Below are positions 9,037 through 20,075 of a stretch of 64,000 nt of DNA, piece after piece. The position numbers were made by a program, and so were the translations under genes. This DNA is from Pseudomonas versuta (GTDB lineage: Bacteria; Pseudomonadota; Gammaproteobacteria; Pseudomonadales; Pseudomonadaceae): contig NZ_CP012676.1 of assembly GCF_001294575.1 (NCBI RefSeq), forward strand, positions 2,666,001 to 2,730,000. Reading direction: 5' to 3'. Under the pieces are notes generated by a model. The model saw only the letters and a program-made list of their open reading frames with translations, did no database searches and had not been told where the DNA came from. How positions within the stretch are numbered: the stretch's first letter is position 1; each line of letters starts with the position of its first letter.

Positions 9037-9990
9037 CTATTTTTTGGTTACCAGCTGCACCGGGGTATCAATGACGCCATCCTTGAGGTTCTCAACCGGC
9101 TCTTTCTTTAGCAGCTTGAGCGCGGTCTGGATGCCATAAACCGCCTGCTCGGCAGCCGCCTGATCGGCCGTGGCAAGAACGCGGCCGTCCTCCAGCATCG
9201 GTTTGATTGCATCAATATTGTCATAGCCTACGACTTGAACCTTGCCAGCCTTGCCTGCCGCACGGATTGCCGATACGGCACCTACGGCCATGTTGTCATT
9301 GCCCGCCAGCAGCGCCTTCAGGTTCGGATATTCACTGAGCATGGCTGCCGCTTTTTTGCTGCCACCATCGATTTCCCAGTCACCCGATTGCGTCGACACA
9401 ATTTTCATGCCGGCTGCATCCATCGCGTCCTTAAAGCCTGCGGTGCGCATCTGAGCATTGGTGGTGGTTGATACACCTTCAATGATGCCCACTTCATCGC
9501 CTGCCTTGAGCTGCTTAGCCAGATAGTCTCCAACTTCACGCGCGCCCTTTCTGTTGTTCGGGCCCACAAACGGTACGTCGATACCTTTGCTTTTCAAGAC
9601 CTCGGGGTCCAGCTGGTTATCGATATTGACCACTACGATCCCGCGGTCCCTGGCTTTCTTGATGGCCGAAACCAGCGCCTTGGAGTCAGCAGGAGCGATC
9701 ACCAGCGCATCGACCTTGGCGATAATCATCTGATTGATAATGTCAATTTGACCGGCAGTGTCGGTTTCATTCTTGATCCCGTTGGAGACCAGATCGAAAT
9801 CCGCGGCGTGGGCCTGTTGATACGCCTTGCCACCGTCCTGCATCGTGACAAAAAACTCATTGGCCAACGATTTCATCACCAGCCCAACTTTGGGCTTTTG
9901 AGCGGTATCGGCGTGAGCAACAGAGAGGGTCAAGGAGGCTGCGGCCAACATGGCGACAGCGAGAAGACGTCCAGCAAAGGGCAGCTTCAT
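9037..9990 (-). CDS. rbsB: Periplasmic D-ribose-binding protein
   Basis: 317 residues. A signal peptide ends at AHA/DTAQ (about residue 27), followed by the type-1 sugar-binding fold with VGLVMKSLANEFFVTMQDG, VDALVIAPADSKALVSA and ALLAGNDNMAVGAVSA. First gene of the operon. It presents ribose to RbsAC. The ribosome site GGAG is separated from the ATG by TT plus a run of eight C (eight G on the plus strand, 9991-9998), so slippage there would change the spacing. Confidence 0.95.
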   Translation of the reverse strand: MKLPFAGRLLAVAMLAAASLTLSVAHADTAQKPKVGLVMKSLANEFFVTMQDGGKAYQQAHAADFDLVSNGIKNETDTAGQIDIINQMIIAKVDALVIAPADSKALVSAIKKARDRGIVVVNIDNQLDPEVLKSKGIDVPFVGPNNRKGAREVGDYLAKQLKAGDEVGIIEGVSTTTNAQMRTAGFKDAMDAAGMKIVSTQSGDWEIDGGSKKAAAMLSEYPNLKALLAGNDNMAVGAVSAIRAAGKAGKVQVVGYDNIDAIKPMLEDGRVLATADQAAAEQAVYGIQTALKLLKKEPVENLKDGVIDTPVQLVTKK

Positions 9991-10110
9991 GGGGGGGGAA
10001 CTCCGATCTTATGATTATTGTGAGCAACGTCCAGCCCGGAGAAAGCCTGACAAAACACATGGGCAGCAAGTCATGGTACAAGCCCAATCGAGCCGACTTG
10101 AAAGCACCGC

Positions 10111-10122
10111 GCAAACGTTTGC
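10111..10122. promoter_or_regulatory. LacI-family operator candidate (RbsR site)
   Basis: A perfect 12-base palindrome, GCAAACGTTTGC, with the central CG typical of LacI-family operators. It lies about 120 bases upstream of rbsB and is the best RbsR target in the region. The similarity to enteric RbsR sites (core AAACGTTT) is from general knowledge. Confidence 0.7.
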
Positions 10123-10343
10123 TTGAGCCTCACTATGAAAAGCTGTTTCTCATTTGTCAACGTGAAAAACAGCCGCCAACCGGTCGACCAACGGTCGACT
10201 CTCCGAACAAAAAACCGCTGGTTGTTCGGGAAACCGTCCCGCGCCGTCACAGAAAAAACCCATAGATAAAAATATCCTTATGAATCAATGAGTTAAACAG
10301 TCTCAAAACAGGCTCTGCAGTGGCACAGTTAGTGCTTTGGTAG

Positions 10344-11498
<1,155 letters not shown>

Positions 11499-11507
11499 TC
11501 TCCCCAT

Positions 11508-11531
11508 GCCGGGCACTGCCCAGTGCCCGGC
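11508..11531 (+). terminator. Hairpin after ansB
   Basis: An 11-bp perfect inverted repeat, GCCGGGCACTG / CAGTGCCCGGC, with a 2-base spacer, 10 bases after the ansB stop. A second small stem (CCACTCA/TGAGTGG, 11539-11562) ends in a T-rich stretch and may be the actual termination site. Confidence 0.7.
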
Positions 11532-11668
11532 GTTCAAACCACTCAATCACCCCGGTGAGTGGTCTATTTAATTGATTTTTCTGTCCTTCTCGCACTAAAC
11601 CAAAAAAACGCAGTCCGATCCGCAGCCAAACGCATCCAAACAGTTGCCAAATCTCATGCAGTTAAATA

Positions 11669-11684
11669 CTGTATGCACATACAG
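11669..11684. promoter_or_regulatory. LexA (SOS) box
   Basis: CTGTATGCACATACAG is a full CTG-N10-CAG palindrome close to the gamma-proteobacterial LexA consensus. It ends 17 bases before the ATG at 11702, so a bound repressor would block expression of the DUF1654-endonuclease pair. SOS control is inferred. Confidence 0.85.
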
Positions 11685-11701
11685 CAACCAAGGATCGCAT
11701 C

Positions 11702-11953
11702 ATGGCTAAAAAACCGGTGAAAGCGCCACCCCTTCCAAGCCCCTACGAAATTTTCGGAACGCGCATACAAAAAATCATCAGCTCGCCAAAAGCGCAAAAA
11801 GACAAAATGGCGTTGCTTGAACGACTTGAGGGCGATAACCCGGAGTTCTGGGAGCGCCTGTTAGAAGAGATCTCCGAAAACGACAACGTCACAATCGCCC
11901 ATCGCGATGATGGCGGGGTCAATGTTTTCTGGACCGTGCCAGAGGAAGATTGA
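11702..11953 (+). CDS. DUF1654 family protein
   Basis: 83 residues. The SPYEIFGTRIQKIISSPKAQ opening and the WERLLEEISENDNVT block followed by a short DDGGVNVFW tail match DUF1654, a small protein family found mainly in Pseudomonas and its phages. Molecular function is unknown. It is led by a LexA box and sits 4 bases upstream of the endonuclease I gene, so both are probably one damage-inducible transcript. No signal peptide, so it is cytoplasmic. Confidence 0.85.
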   Translation: MAKKPVKAPPLPSPYEIFGTRIQKIISSPKAQKDKMALLERLEGDNPEFWERLLEEISENDNVTIAHRDDGGVNVFWTVPEED

Positions 11954-11957
11954 GTCA

Positions 11958-12647
11958 ATGAGGGTTCGTATACTGGCGTTAGCCAGCCTCTTTACCGCTA
12001 TGAGCGCACATGCTGCTGCGCCGCAAACCTTCAGTGAAGCCAAAAAGGTCGCCTGGAAACTCTACGCGCCACAGTCCACCGAGTTCTATTGTGGGTGCAA
12101 ATACACCGGCAACCGGGTCGACCTCAAAGCCTGTGGTTATGTCCCGCGCAAGAATGCCAATCGAGCAGCACGTATCGAGTGGGAACACATCGTTCCTGCC
12201 TGGCAAATTGGTCACCAGCGCCAATGCTGGCAAAGCGGCGGCCGAAAAAACTGCACCCGCAACGACCCTGTCTACAAAGTTGCAGAGGCCGACCTGCACA
12301 ATCTGGTGCCCAGCATCGGCGAGGTCAACGGCGACAGAAACAACTTCAGTTTTGGCTGGCTACCTGCGCAGTCGGGGCAGTACGGTTCGTGCCTGACCCA
12401 AGTCGACTTCAAGGCCAGGAAGGTCATGCCCCGGCCGTCAATCCGAGGCATGATCGCGCGAACCTACTTCTATATGAGCAAACGCTACGACTTGCGCCTC
12501 TCCAAGCAAGATCGCCAACTCTATGAAGCGTGGAACAAGACCTATCCGGTCCAGGCCTGGGAGCGTCAACGCAATCAGGCCGTAGCCTGCGTCATGGGTC
12601 GTGGCAATGAGTTTGTCGGCCCGGTCAACCTCAAAGCCTGCGGTTGA
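11958..12647 (+). CDS. endA: Endonuclease I (EndA-type, exported)
   Basis: A 229-residue precursor. The ATG at 11958 gives a signal peptide ending SAHA/AAPQ (about residue 19). The nuclease core shows AARIEWEHIVPAWQIG with the beta-beta-alpha-metal His, CWQSGGRKNC, and EADLHNLVPSIGEVNGDRNN with the metal-binding Asn. It degrades double-stranded DNA in the periplasm or outside the cell. Several Cys pairs suit an oxidising compartment. It is likely SOS-induced through the LexA box upstream of its partner gene. Confidence 0.93.
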   Translation: MRVRILALASLFTAMSAHAAAPQTFSEAKKVAWKLYAPQSTEFYCGCKYTGNRVDLKACGYVPRKNANRAARIEWEHIVPAWQIGHQRQCWQSGGRKNCTRNDPVYKVAEADLHNLVPSIGEVNGDRNNFSFGWLPAQSGQYGSCLTQVDFKARKVMPRPSIRGMIARTYFYMSKRYDLRLSKQDRQLYEAWNKTYPVQAWERQRNQAVACVMGRGNEFVGPVNLKACG

Positions 12648-12774
12648 CAGCTCTGCCTTGAGCAGCCGCAAGGTTCAAGGCGCCCTGCTCGCTTTACATC
12701 CTTATGCCCCGTGCGCACTGCTTTCTATCCGCGTGTTTATTGCTCAACCGCCATTGCTCGACTATTACTCAGGC

Positions 12775-13488
12775 ATGATAAAACACGCCCGATTCAACAA
12801 AAGACAACAAGCCGTCGAAGAACTCGTCCATCGCATAGAAAGCGGGCTGTTGGCAGACGGCCACCTGCTTCCAGGCGAAAAGCAACTGGCCGAGGAGCTG
12901 CGCGTCAGCACTGGCACGCTTCGCGAAGCGCTGGCAGAACTGGAAAGGCGCAAATACATAGCCATGCAGACCGAAGGCAGCGCCATCGTCACGTACGACG
13001 GCATGACCCTGGACCAGAATAATGGCTGGACCCAGGCGCTGGCCGACACTGGCGCCCGGATTCACACTGAACTTCTGCAACTCCAGGCCGTGGAACGCCC
13101 GCAGCTGAGCCTTAAATTTGGTTTGAGCCAGTTTATTACTCTGGTTCGCCGCCGCAGCCATGACGATGGCAGCGCCATCTCCCTGGAGCGCTCCCTCATG
13201 CCCGCTACCGGGGGGCTGGAAAGCCTGCCACGGACAGGGCTGATAGATGAGTCGCTGACGATAACTCTGGCCGCTTACGGTTTTGTGGCGCAGAACGGCG
13301 ATCAATGGATTAGCGCCGAGCCACTCAATCAAGAAGATGCGTTTCTACTGGGGCGGGCGCCAGGGTCCGTTTTCATCAAGGCCCTGCGCACAACCTACGA
13401 CCGGCACGGGCGCTTTATGGAGCAGGTGGAAAGCTGGCTTGATCCTCAGCGCTTCCGAATGTACCAATCGCTAGGAACCCCCAAATAA
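12775..13488 (+). CDS. GntR-family transcriptional regulator (HutC/UTRA subfamily)
   Basis: 237 residues from the ATG at 12775. The N-terminal winged helix is clear (AVEELVHRIESGLLADGHLLPGEKQLAEELRVS in sequence, then GTLREALAELERRKY). The C-terminal half resembles a UTRA ligand domain (RRRSHDDGSAISLERSLMP; VFIKALRTTYDRHGRFMEQVE). The ligand is unknown. The nearest obvious transporter is the gluconate-type permease at 14768-16138, but lpxO lies between them, so a regulatory link is only a guess. The ribosome site is weak. Confidence 0.85.
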   Translation: MIKHARFNKRQQAVEELVHRIESGLLADGHLLPGEKQLAEELRVSTGTLREALAELERRKYIAMQTEGSAIVTYDGMTLDQNNGWTQALADTGARIHTELLQLQAVERPQLSLKFGLSQFITLVRRRSHDDGSAISLERSLMPATGGLESLPRTGLIDESLTITLAAYGFVAQNGDQWISAEPLNQEDAFLLGRAPGSVFIKALRTTYDRHGRFMEQVESWLDPQRFRMYQSLGTPK

Positions 13489-13772
13489 CAGCGACTGCTC
13501 ACGCACTCGGGCCGCTTGCCGGGCGGGCACCAAAGGCATCGATCACACGTCGCAATGCCGTAATCCGGCGCACTCTCAAGCGAAACCCGACCCGCAATCC
13601 GACCAAAGACTGTAAGCAAATAGATACAAAAGCATCATGAAACGCTGGAAAAAGCCCGAAGTGCTGTTTTAACCTTACACTTTGGCTCCCCTCCAGAGAC
13701 ACCAGCGCCCGACATCTCCTGTAAGAGGTCGGGCCACTTGCGTGCATGCAGGGGCAGCATTTCACCTGACTT

Positions 13773-14684
13773 GTGACGATACTCTTGAAACTCATCATCA
13801 TTGCTGTTTACGTTTTATCCATTGCCCATGTGCACTTGCGGGGCAACGTTCGCCATAAATTGGGACGCCAGCTGAGCGACCATTCCACGTTCCTGGCTCC
13901 AATCAATTGCTTCCTGTATTTGTTCTCCAAAGTTCCGGCACAGCCTTACTTTAAACCGGCAGATTTCCCGCAGTTGCAGCCCTTGCAGGATCATTGGCAG
14001 GAGATCCGCGATGAAGCGCGCAACCTGATGCAGGCTGGTGAAATCAAACGTTCGGAACAACCGAACGATGTCGGTTTCAACTCGTTCTTCAAGAGCGGCT
14101 GGAAGCGCTTTTATCTGAAGTGGTATGGCGACAATCATCCGTCGGCGGTCGAACTGTGCCCACGCACCATTGAGTTGCTCAACGGCATCGGCACCATCAA
14201 GGCCGCCATGTTTGCCGAGTTGCCACCGGGCTCAAAGCTGGTGCGCCACCGCGACCCCTATGCGGGCTCCTTGCGCTTCCACTTGGGCCTGGACACCCCG
14301 AATGATCCGGGCTGCTATATCAACGTCGACGGGCAAAACTACTCGTGGCGTGACGGCGAAGCCGTAATGTTTGACGAAACCTTTATCCATTACGCCGAGA
14401 ACACTACCTCAAAGAATCGCATCATCCTGTTCTGCGACGTGGAACGCCCCATGCAATATCGCTGGGCTGCAGCCTTTAATCAGTGGTTCAGCCGCACAGT
14501 CATGGCGTCTGCCAGCTCCCCCAACGATACCAGCGATAAAACCGGTGGTCTGAACCGCGCATTTACCAGGCTGTACAAAATCCGCCTGCGCGGCAAAGAA
14601 CTGAAAAAACGCAATCGCACGCGCTACTACCTGGAGAAATGGGCAATTTTCAGCGGCCTGATTGCGTTGTTTCTGGTCATTTAG
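13773..14684 (+). CDS. lpxO: Lipid A hydroxylase LpxO (Fe(II)/2-oxoglutarate dioxygenase)
   Basis: Adds a 2-hydroxyl to a secondary acyl chain of lipid A at the inner membrane. 303 residues with a GTG start at 13773. An N-terminal membrane segment (LLKLIIIAVYVLSIAHV) is followed by the aspartyl/asparaginyl hydroxylase fold. The iron ligands are His159 and Asp161 in VRHRDPYAGS and His206 in ETFIHYAENT, and Arg in SKNRIILF would bind 2-oxoglutarate. A second hydrophobic stretch ends the protein. It stands alone and is followed by a REP element. Confidence 0.93.
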   Translation: MTILLKLIIIAVYVLSIAHVHLRGNVRHKLGRQLSDHSTFLAPINCFLYLFSKVPAQPYFKPADFPQLQPLQDHWQEIRDEARNLMQAGEIKRSEQPNDVGFNSFFKSGWKRFYLKWYGDNHPSAVELCPRTIELLNGIGTIKAAMFAELPPGSKLVRHRDPYAGSLRFHLGLDTPNDPGCYINVDGQNYSWRDGEAVMFDETFIHYAENTTSKNRIILFCDVERPMQYRWAAAFNQWFSRTVMASASSPNDTSDKTGGLNRAFTRLYKIRLRGKELKKRNRTRYYLEKWAIFSGLIALFLVI

Positions 14685-14704
14685 AACCCTCTGCCAGTCT
14701 TGAC

Positions 14705-14764
14705 CGCAGGAGCGGTCTTGCCTCGCGATGCACTTGAGGCTATCGCGAGACAATCTCGCTCCTA
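14705..14764. repeat. REP-like palindromic element
   Basis: An imperfect palindrome, GCAGGAGCGGTCTTGCCTCG paired with CGAGACAATCTCGCTCCTA. It belongs to the same family as the elements at 23817 and 27483 (core GGAGCGAGCT-TGCC/TCGCG). It lies between convergent lpxO and the permease gene and probably ends transcription from both sides. Confidence 0.85.
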
Positions 14765-14767
14765 ATG

Positions 14768-16138
14768 CTAGACGAGCAGATGCCACAGCAACAACGTCCC
14801 CAGCAATCCCACCACAGACACGATGGTTTGCAGAACCGACCAGACCCAGAGTGTCTGTTTGAGCTCCAGCCCGAAGTACTCGCGCACCATCCAGAAGCCC
14901 GCGTCATTGACGTGACAGAAAAACACCGAACCGGCGCCAATGGCCAGCGCCACCAGTGAGCTCTGGGTAGCTGCCAGGCCCGCCATCATCGGCGCCAGAA
15001 TACCCGCCGTCGTGGTGGTCGCCACAGTCGCCGAACCGGTCGCCTGGCGCAGTGCCACCGCGATCAGCCAAGCCAGTAACAGGTAGGAGAGATGCGCGCC
15101 TGTAGCCACCTTTCCGATCGTGTCGCTGATGCCCGCCTGCAGCAACGTCTCTTTCAACCCGCCCCCCGCACCTATCGTCAGTAACAGCACGGCAATCGGC
15201 GCCAGGCTTTTGCGTAAGACTCCGCCCACCTGATCGCGGGCCATGCCGATTGACCAGCCCAGGCAAATCACCGCAGCGATCACCGCCAGCCCCAGTGCAA
15301 TCAACGGCTCACCCAGAAACTTCAGGGTCACGGCCAATACACTGTCAGGCGCCATGGCGACCTTGGCCAGGGTGCTGCCAAGCATCAGCAAAACCGGCAA
15401 CAGAATAATCAGCAAAGACACGGCGAAAGTAGGTTTGCGTCGTGTAGCAACCTTTGCCGAAAACAGTTCACCCAGCTCGGCCGGTTCGACAACATGCATT
15501 CTTTTCGACAGCCAGATGCCATACAACGGTCCGGCGAGAATGACAGCAGGGATGGCCAGGCTAAGGCCCAGCAACATGGTCAGGCCCAGATCCGCATGCA
15601 GTGCGCTGACAGCGATCAAGGGACCGGGGTGCGGAGGCATAAGGGCATGCAAAGTGGTCATGCCCGCGAGTGCGGGGATTGCGACCCTGAGCAAAGGCTG
15701 ACCCGACTGACGGGCAATCACAAAAATGATCGGGACCATCAGCACCAGGCCAACTTCGAAGAACAGTGGCAAACCAATCACCATTGCCACCAGCGCCATG
15801 ACCCATGGCAACGCCTTGCCTCGTGCGTGGCGCAACAGCGTTGAGGCGATCTGGTCCGCCGCCCCGGACTCGGCCATCAACGCGCCGAGCATGGCCCCCA
15901 GGGAGATAATGATCCCGGCTTCGCCCAGAATGCTCCCGGCCCCCTTACTGAAAGCCTTGGCGACGATTTCCGGCGGCAAGCCGGCACCAATCCCGGCAAT
16001 GAACGTACCGATAAGAATCGAGAGAAAGGGCGTGAGCTTACAGGCGCTGATTAAAACGATGATGGCGATAATTGCCAAAAGGCAGCACACAATCAACTGA
16101 GTATCGTGTGCCAGCCAAAGCGGGGATGAAAGATCCAA
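14768..16138 (-). CDS. GntP-family gluconate/organic-acid permease
   Basis: 456 residues and strongly hydrophobic with about 12-14 spans. GntP-type blocks are visible: ILIGTFIAGIGAGLPPE, GIIISLGAMLGALMAESGAADQIA, LMPPHPGPLIAVSAL and ATTTTAGILAPMM, close to gluconate proton symporters GntT/GntP. It imports gluconate or a related hydroxy-acid across the inner membrane. No gluconate kinase is adjacent, so the substrate is uncertain. It is transcribed away from copD with a 92-base gap. Confidence 0.88.
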   Translation of the reverse strand: MDLSSPLWLAHDTQLIVCCLLAIIAIIVLISACKLTPFLSILIGTFIAGIGAGLPPEIVAKAFSKGAGSILGEAGIIISLGAMLGALMAESGAADQIASTLLRHARGKALPWVMALVAMVIGLPLFFEVGLVLMVPIIFVIARQSGQPLLRVAIPALAGMTTLHALMPPHPGPLIAVSALHADLGLTMLLGLSLAIPAVILAGPLYGIWLSKRMHVVEPAELGELFSAKVATRRKPTFAVSLLIILLPVLLMLGSTLAKVAMAPDSVLAVTLKFLGEPLIALGLAVIAAVICLGWSIGMARDQVGGVLRKSLAPIAVLLLTIGAGGGLKETLLQAGISDTIGKVATGAHLSYLLLAWLIAVALRQATGSATVATTTTAGILAPMMAGLAATQSSLVALAIGAGSVFFCHVNDAGFWMVREYFGLELKQTLWVWSVLQTIVSVVGLLGTLLLWHLLV

Positions 16139-16230
16139 CGAGAAGCCCTCTCTTGTATTTTTTTGTTACGAGAGGACTGAATATAACGGATCACCAAACC
16201 CCGCTGGATGAAGATTGAGTCAGCAGGTAT

Positions 16231-17082
16231 TCACCTGATAATCAGCGGCGGCAAGGTCCCCAGTAGTGAAACAGCAGCCACGGCCATCAAACCAAATAAC
16301 CATTCAAGCGCCACACTGTTGCGCAAGACGGCAAAGCGGCCTGCGCGGCTCATCAGCAGATTGAACAGCGCCAGCAGCAGCATCACACCGACTAACGTCA
16401 CTTTAACCAGCAGGATCAATGCGAAACCTTCGAACAGCGGCGTAGGCCAAAGTGCGCCCGTCAGTACCCGAGTATTGATAAGGCCGGTAACAATGATCCC
16501 GGCCACCAGCACAAACCCCAGATTGCTGAAGCGGCGTAACACCTGGTCCACACTTCGCCCCTTCGGCCGTGAAAGCAGCAGCAACAGCCCCGACAAGCCG
16601 CCAATCCAGGCCCCGACACACACCAGATGAATCAACTGGTTGAGCATCAGCAATTGCCCCTGCCAGCCATCCAGCATCGCGCCATGCCCTACGGGCGCGA
16701 GGGTGGCCAGCAACAGGCCGCTGAAGGCCCATGGGGCCTTGAAACGGGAGGTTGCATAAAGCGCGAAGAGCAGCAGCAGATTGAATAGCAGGTGCCCGGC
16801 CCAGACCTGACCAAAAAAGGTACTGCCCAGCACCAGCCAGAGCGTGTTGGGGTCCAGTGTTTCTGACCAGCTGCCGGCCATCGAATGGGTGGTCAGCAGC
16901 AACCAGGCCAGGCCGCTGGCCAATGCCAGCCAGGCCAGAGCGCGACAAAACCTGTGCAAGCGGCGATCGATTTCAAGTGAAGGCTGGACAGCCAGCAGCA
17001 AAGGCCTGAATGCACTGATCCCGAAAATCAGGAGCACCGCGCAGAAATGCACAAACCGGCACACGACCATGTCGCTGACCAT
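16231..17082 (-). CDS. copD: Copper resistance protein CopD
   Basis: 283 residues from the ATG at 17082, which lies just after the copC stop. An upstream in-frame start at 17136 would overlap copC. About eight membrane spans are present with conserved His residues (CRFVHFCAVLLIFG, VGHGAMLDGW, QLIHLVCVGAWIGGL). CopD is thought to move copper across the inner membrane with CopC as the periplasmic carrier. Confidence 0.9.
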   Translation of the reverse strand: MVSDMVVCRFVHFCAVLLIFGISAFRPLLLAVQPSLEIDRRLHRFCRALAWLALASGLAWLLLTTHSMAGSWSETLDPNTLWLVLGSTFFGQVWAGHLLFNLLLLFALYATSRFKAPWAFSGLLLATLAPVGHGAMLDGWQGQLLMLNQLIHLVCVGAWIGGLSGLLLLLSRPKGRSVDQVLRRFSNLGFVLVAGIIVTGLINTRVLTGALWPTPLFEGFALILLVKVTLVGVMLLLALFNLLMSRAGRFAVLRNSVALEWLFGLMAVAAVSLLGTLPPLIIR

Positions 17083-17086
17083 CAAC

Positions 17087-17461
17087 TCAGTTGCCCACCG
17101 TGAAGCCGTACTGGCCAGCGCTGTTATGGGTGTCAACCGACACCGCTTTCCAGTCCACGTTGTACTTGCCGGCAGGCAACGCCTGGGCCGGGGTCACAAT
17201 CAGTACTTTCTTGTTACCGGGCTCTGTCTTGATGCTGCTGACGGCAACGGGGGCACCGTCGTGGCTCAGGGTCACCTTGGTGAACTTTTCTTCAACGCCT
17301 TCGCTGAAGGTCAGGCGCAGTTCATTGGCGGTGGCGACTTTGCTGTCGGCCGCAGGGGTCGACTGTTGCAGGTGCGCATGGGCAAACGCCGAACCGGCAC
17401 CGGTCATCAGAGCCAACAGCGCTGTGGTATTGAGAATTTTTTTCAAGAGAACGGCAGACAT
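17087..17461 (-). CDS. copC: Periplasmic copper-binding protein CopC
   Basis: 124-residue precursor. The signal peptide ends at AFA, so the mature protein begins HAHLQQSTPAADSK. An N-terminal His right after cleavage is the CopC Cu(II) ligand. The beta-sandwich pattern LRLTFSEGVEEKFTKV and the C-terminal VDTHNSAGQYGFTVGN match the family. Upstream in-frame codons to 17626 are not needed. It forms a two-gene unit with copD, 4 bases apart. Confidence 0.93.
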   Translation of the reverse strand: MSAVLLKKILNTTALLALMTGAGSAFAHAHLQQSTPAADSKVATANELRLTFSEGVEEKFTKVTLSHDGAPVAVSSIKTEPGNKKVLIVTPAQALPAGKYNVDWKAVSVDTHNSAGQYGFTVGN

Positions 17462-17596
17462 GGCGAAGTACCTTGAGATAGAAATGCGCGGTGATAATAC
17501 TCGCCTAATCTCAATTGAGGGGCGCCCGCATCCTGCAAGTGAGAACTGAACGCGTGTAGCCTGTAACTGCATCGCATCACCCGCAAGGACTTCGTC

Positions 17597-18142
17597 ATGC
17601 CCATCCGCCTGAGTTTTATTTGCCATGCCCGCACTGAAGCCCAGCGCCTGGGGCGCTTTGCTCTGGATGAACCGGCCGACCCCAAGGGGTTGCTGCAGGC
17701 ACAGGAAATGGCTGCGGCCTTGAAAAAACCCGTCAGAATTCTTTGCGCCCCCGAAACCCGGACGCTACAAACGGCCCAGGCGCTGGGTGAGGACATTGAG
17801 ATCGTACCGGCGCTGGAGGATTACGACGTTGGCGACTGGCGCGGCCTGCGCCTGTGCGACCTGCAGGAAAGCATCCCCCAGGTGCTTGCAGACTGGACCA
17901 GCGACCCTGGTTCGGCGCCGCACGGCGGGGAGTCCGTAGAGGCGCTGTGTCTGCGGGTCGGCGCCTGGCTCGATGAGTTTCGCGAAGAAGGCCATTTTGC
18001 GGTAGTGACTCACCCTTTTGTCATCCGCGCGGCCATTGTGCATGCGCTGGCGGCGAGCACCGCCTCCTTCAACCTGATTGATGTCGAACCTCTGGCCAGA
18101 GTCGAGCTGCGATTCAACGAGCGCTGGCGGCTGCGGGTCTGA
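17597..18142 (+). CDS. Histidine phosphatase-family protein with variant active-site motif
   Basis: 181 residues, about the size of a phosphoglycerate-mutase-like phosphatase. The usual RHG motif reads CHA here (SFICHARTEAQ, residues 6-16): the catalytic His10 is kept but the preceding Arg is Cys and the Gly is Ala. Later blocks are normal (CAPETRTLQTAQAL; second His in VVTHPFVIRAA). Substrate unknown. It is divergent from copC and tail-to-tail with bkdR, 1 base apart. Confidence 0.8.
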   Translation: MPIRLSFICHARTEAQRLGRFALDEPADPKGLLQAQEMAAALKKPVRILCAPETRTLQTAQALGEDIEIVPALEDYDVGDWRGLRLCDLQESIPQVLADWTSDPGSAPHGGESVEALCLRVGAWLDEFREEGHFAVVTHPFVIRAAIVHALAASTASFNLIDVEPLARVELRFNERWRLRV

Positions 18143-18143
18143 A

Positions 18144-18632
18144 TCATTCCTCCAGCGTCAGCCCACCCGGCGGCAACGGCAGCGCCGTTTTGTAGCGCAC
18201 CTGTTTGAGGGCAAAGCTGGAACGGATATTCGCGACGCCAGGCACTTTGGTCAGAAAGTCCATCATGAAGCGCTCCAGCGCCTGAATACTCGGCACCAGC
18301 ACCCGGATCAGATAATCCGGGTCGCCGGCCATCAAATAGCACTCCATGACTTCGTGACGATCCGAGATCGCCGCCTCAAACTTTTGCAACGCTTCCTCGA
18401 CCTGTTTTTCCAGGCTGACATGAATGAACACATTCACATGCAGGCCCAGCATATCGGCGTCCAGCAAGGTGACTTGCTCACGAATCAGCCCGCGTTCTTC
18501 CATGGCCTTTACCCGGTTGAAACAGGGTGTGGGTGACAAGTTGACCGAACGCGCAAGGTCCGCGTTGGTGATGCGCGCATTCTGCTGAAGGCTGTTGAGA
18601 ATCCCGATATCCGTTCGATCTAGCTTGCGCAT
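18144..18632 (-). CDS. bkdR: Lrp/AsnC-family activator of the bkd operon
   Basis: 162 residues. The helix-turn-helix is [20 protein letters not shown] followed by [13 protein letters not shown], and the C-terminal RAM domain shows [18 protein letters not shown]. In P. putida the equivalent BkdR activates the branched-chain keto-acid dehydrogenase operon in response to Leu, Ile and Val. The same divergent layout is seen here, with bkdA1 206 bases away. Confidence 0.95.
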   Translation of the reverse strand: MRKLDRTDIGILNSLQQNARITNADLARSVNLSPTPCFNRVKAMEERGLIREQVTLLDADMLGLHVNVFIHVSLEKQVEEALQKFEAAISDRHEVMECYLMAGDPDYLIRVLVPSIQALERFMMDFLTKVPGVANIRSSFALKQVRYKTALPLPPGGLTLEE

Positions 18633-20071
<1,439 letters not shown>

Positions 20072-20075
20072 CCAG

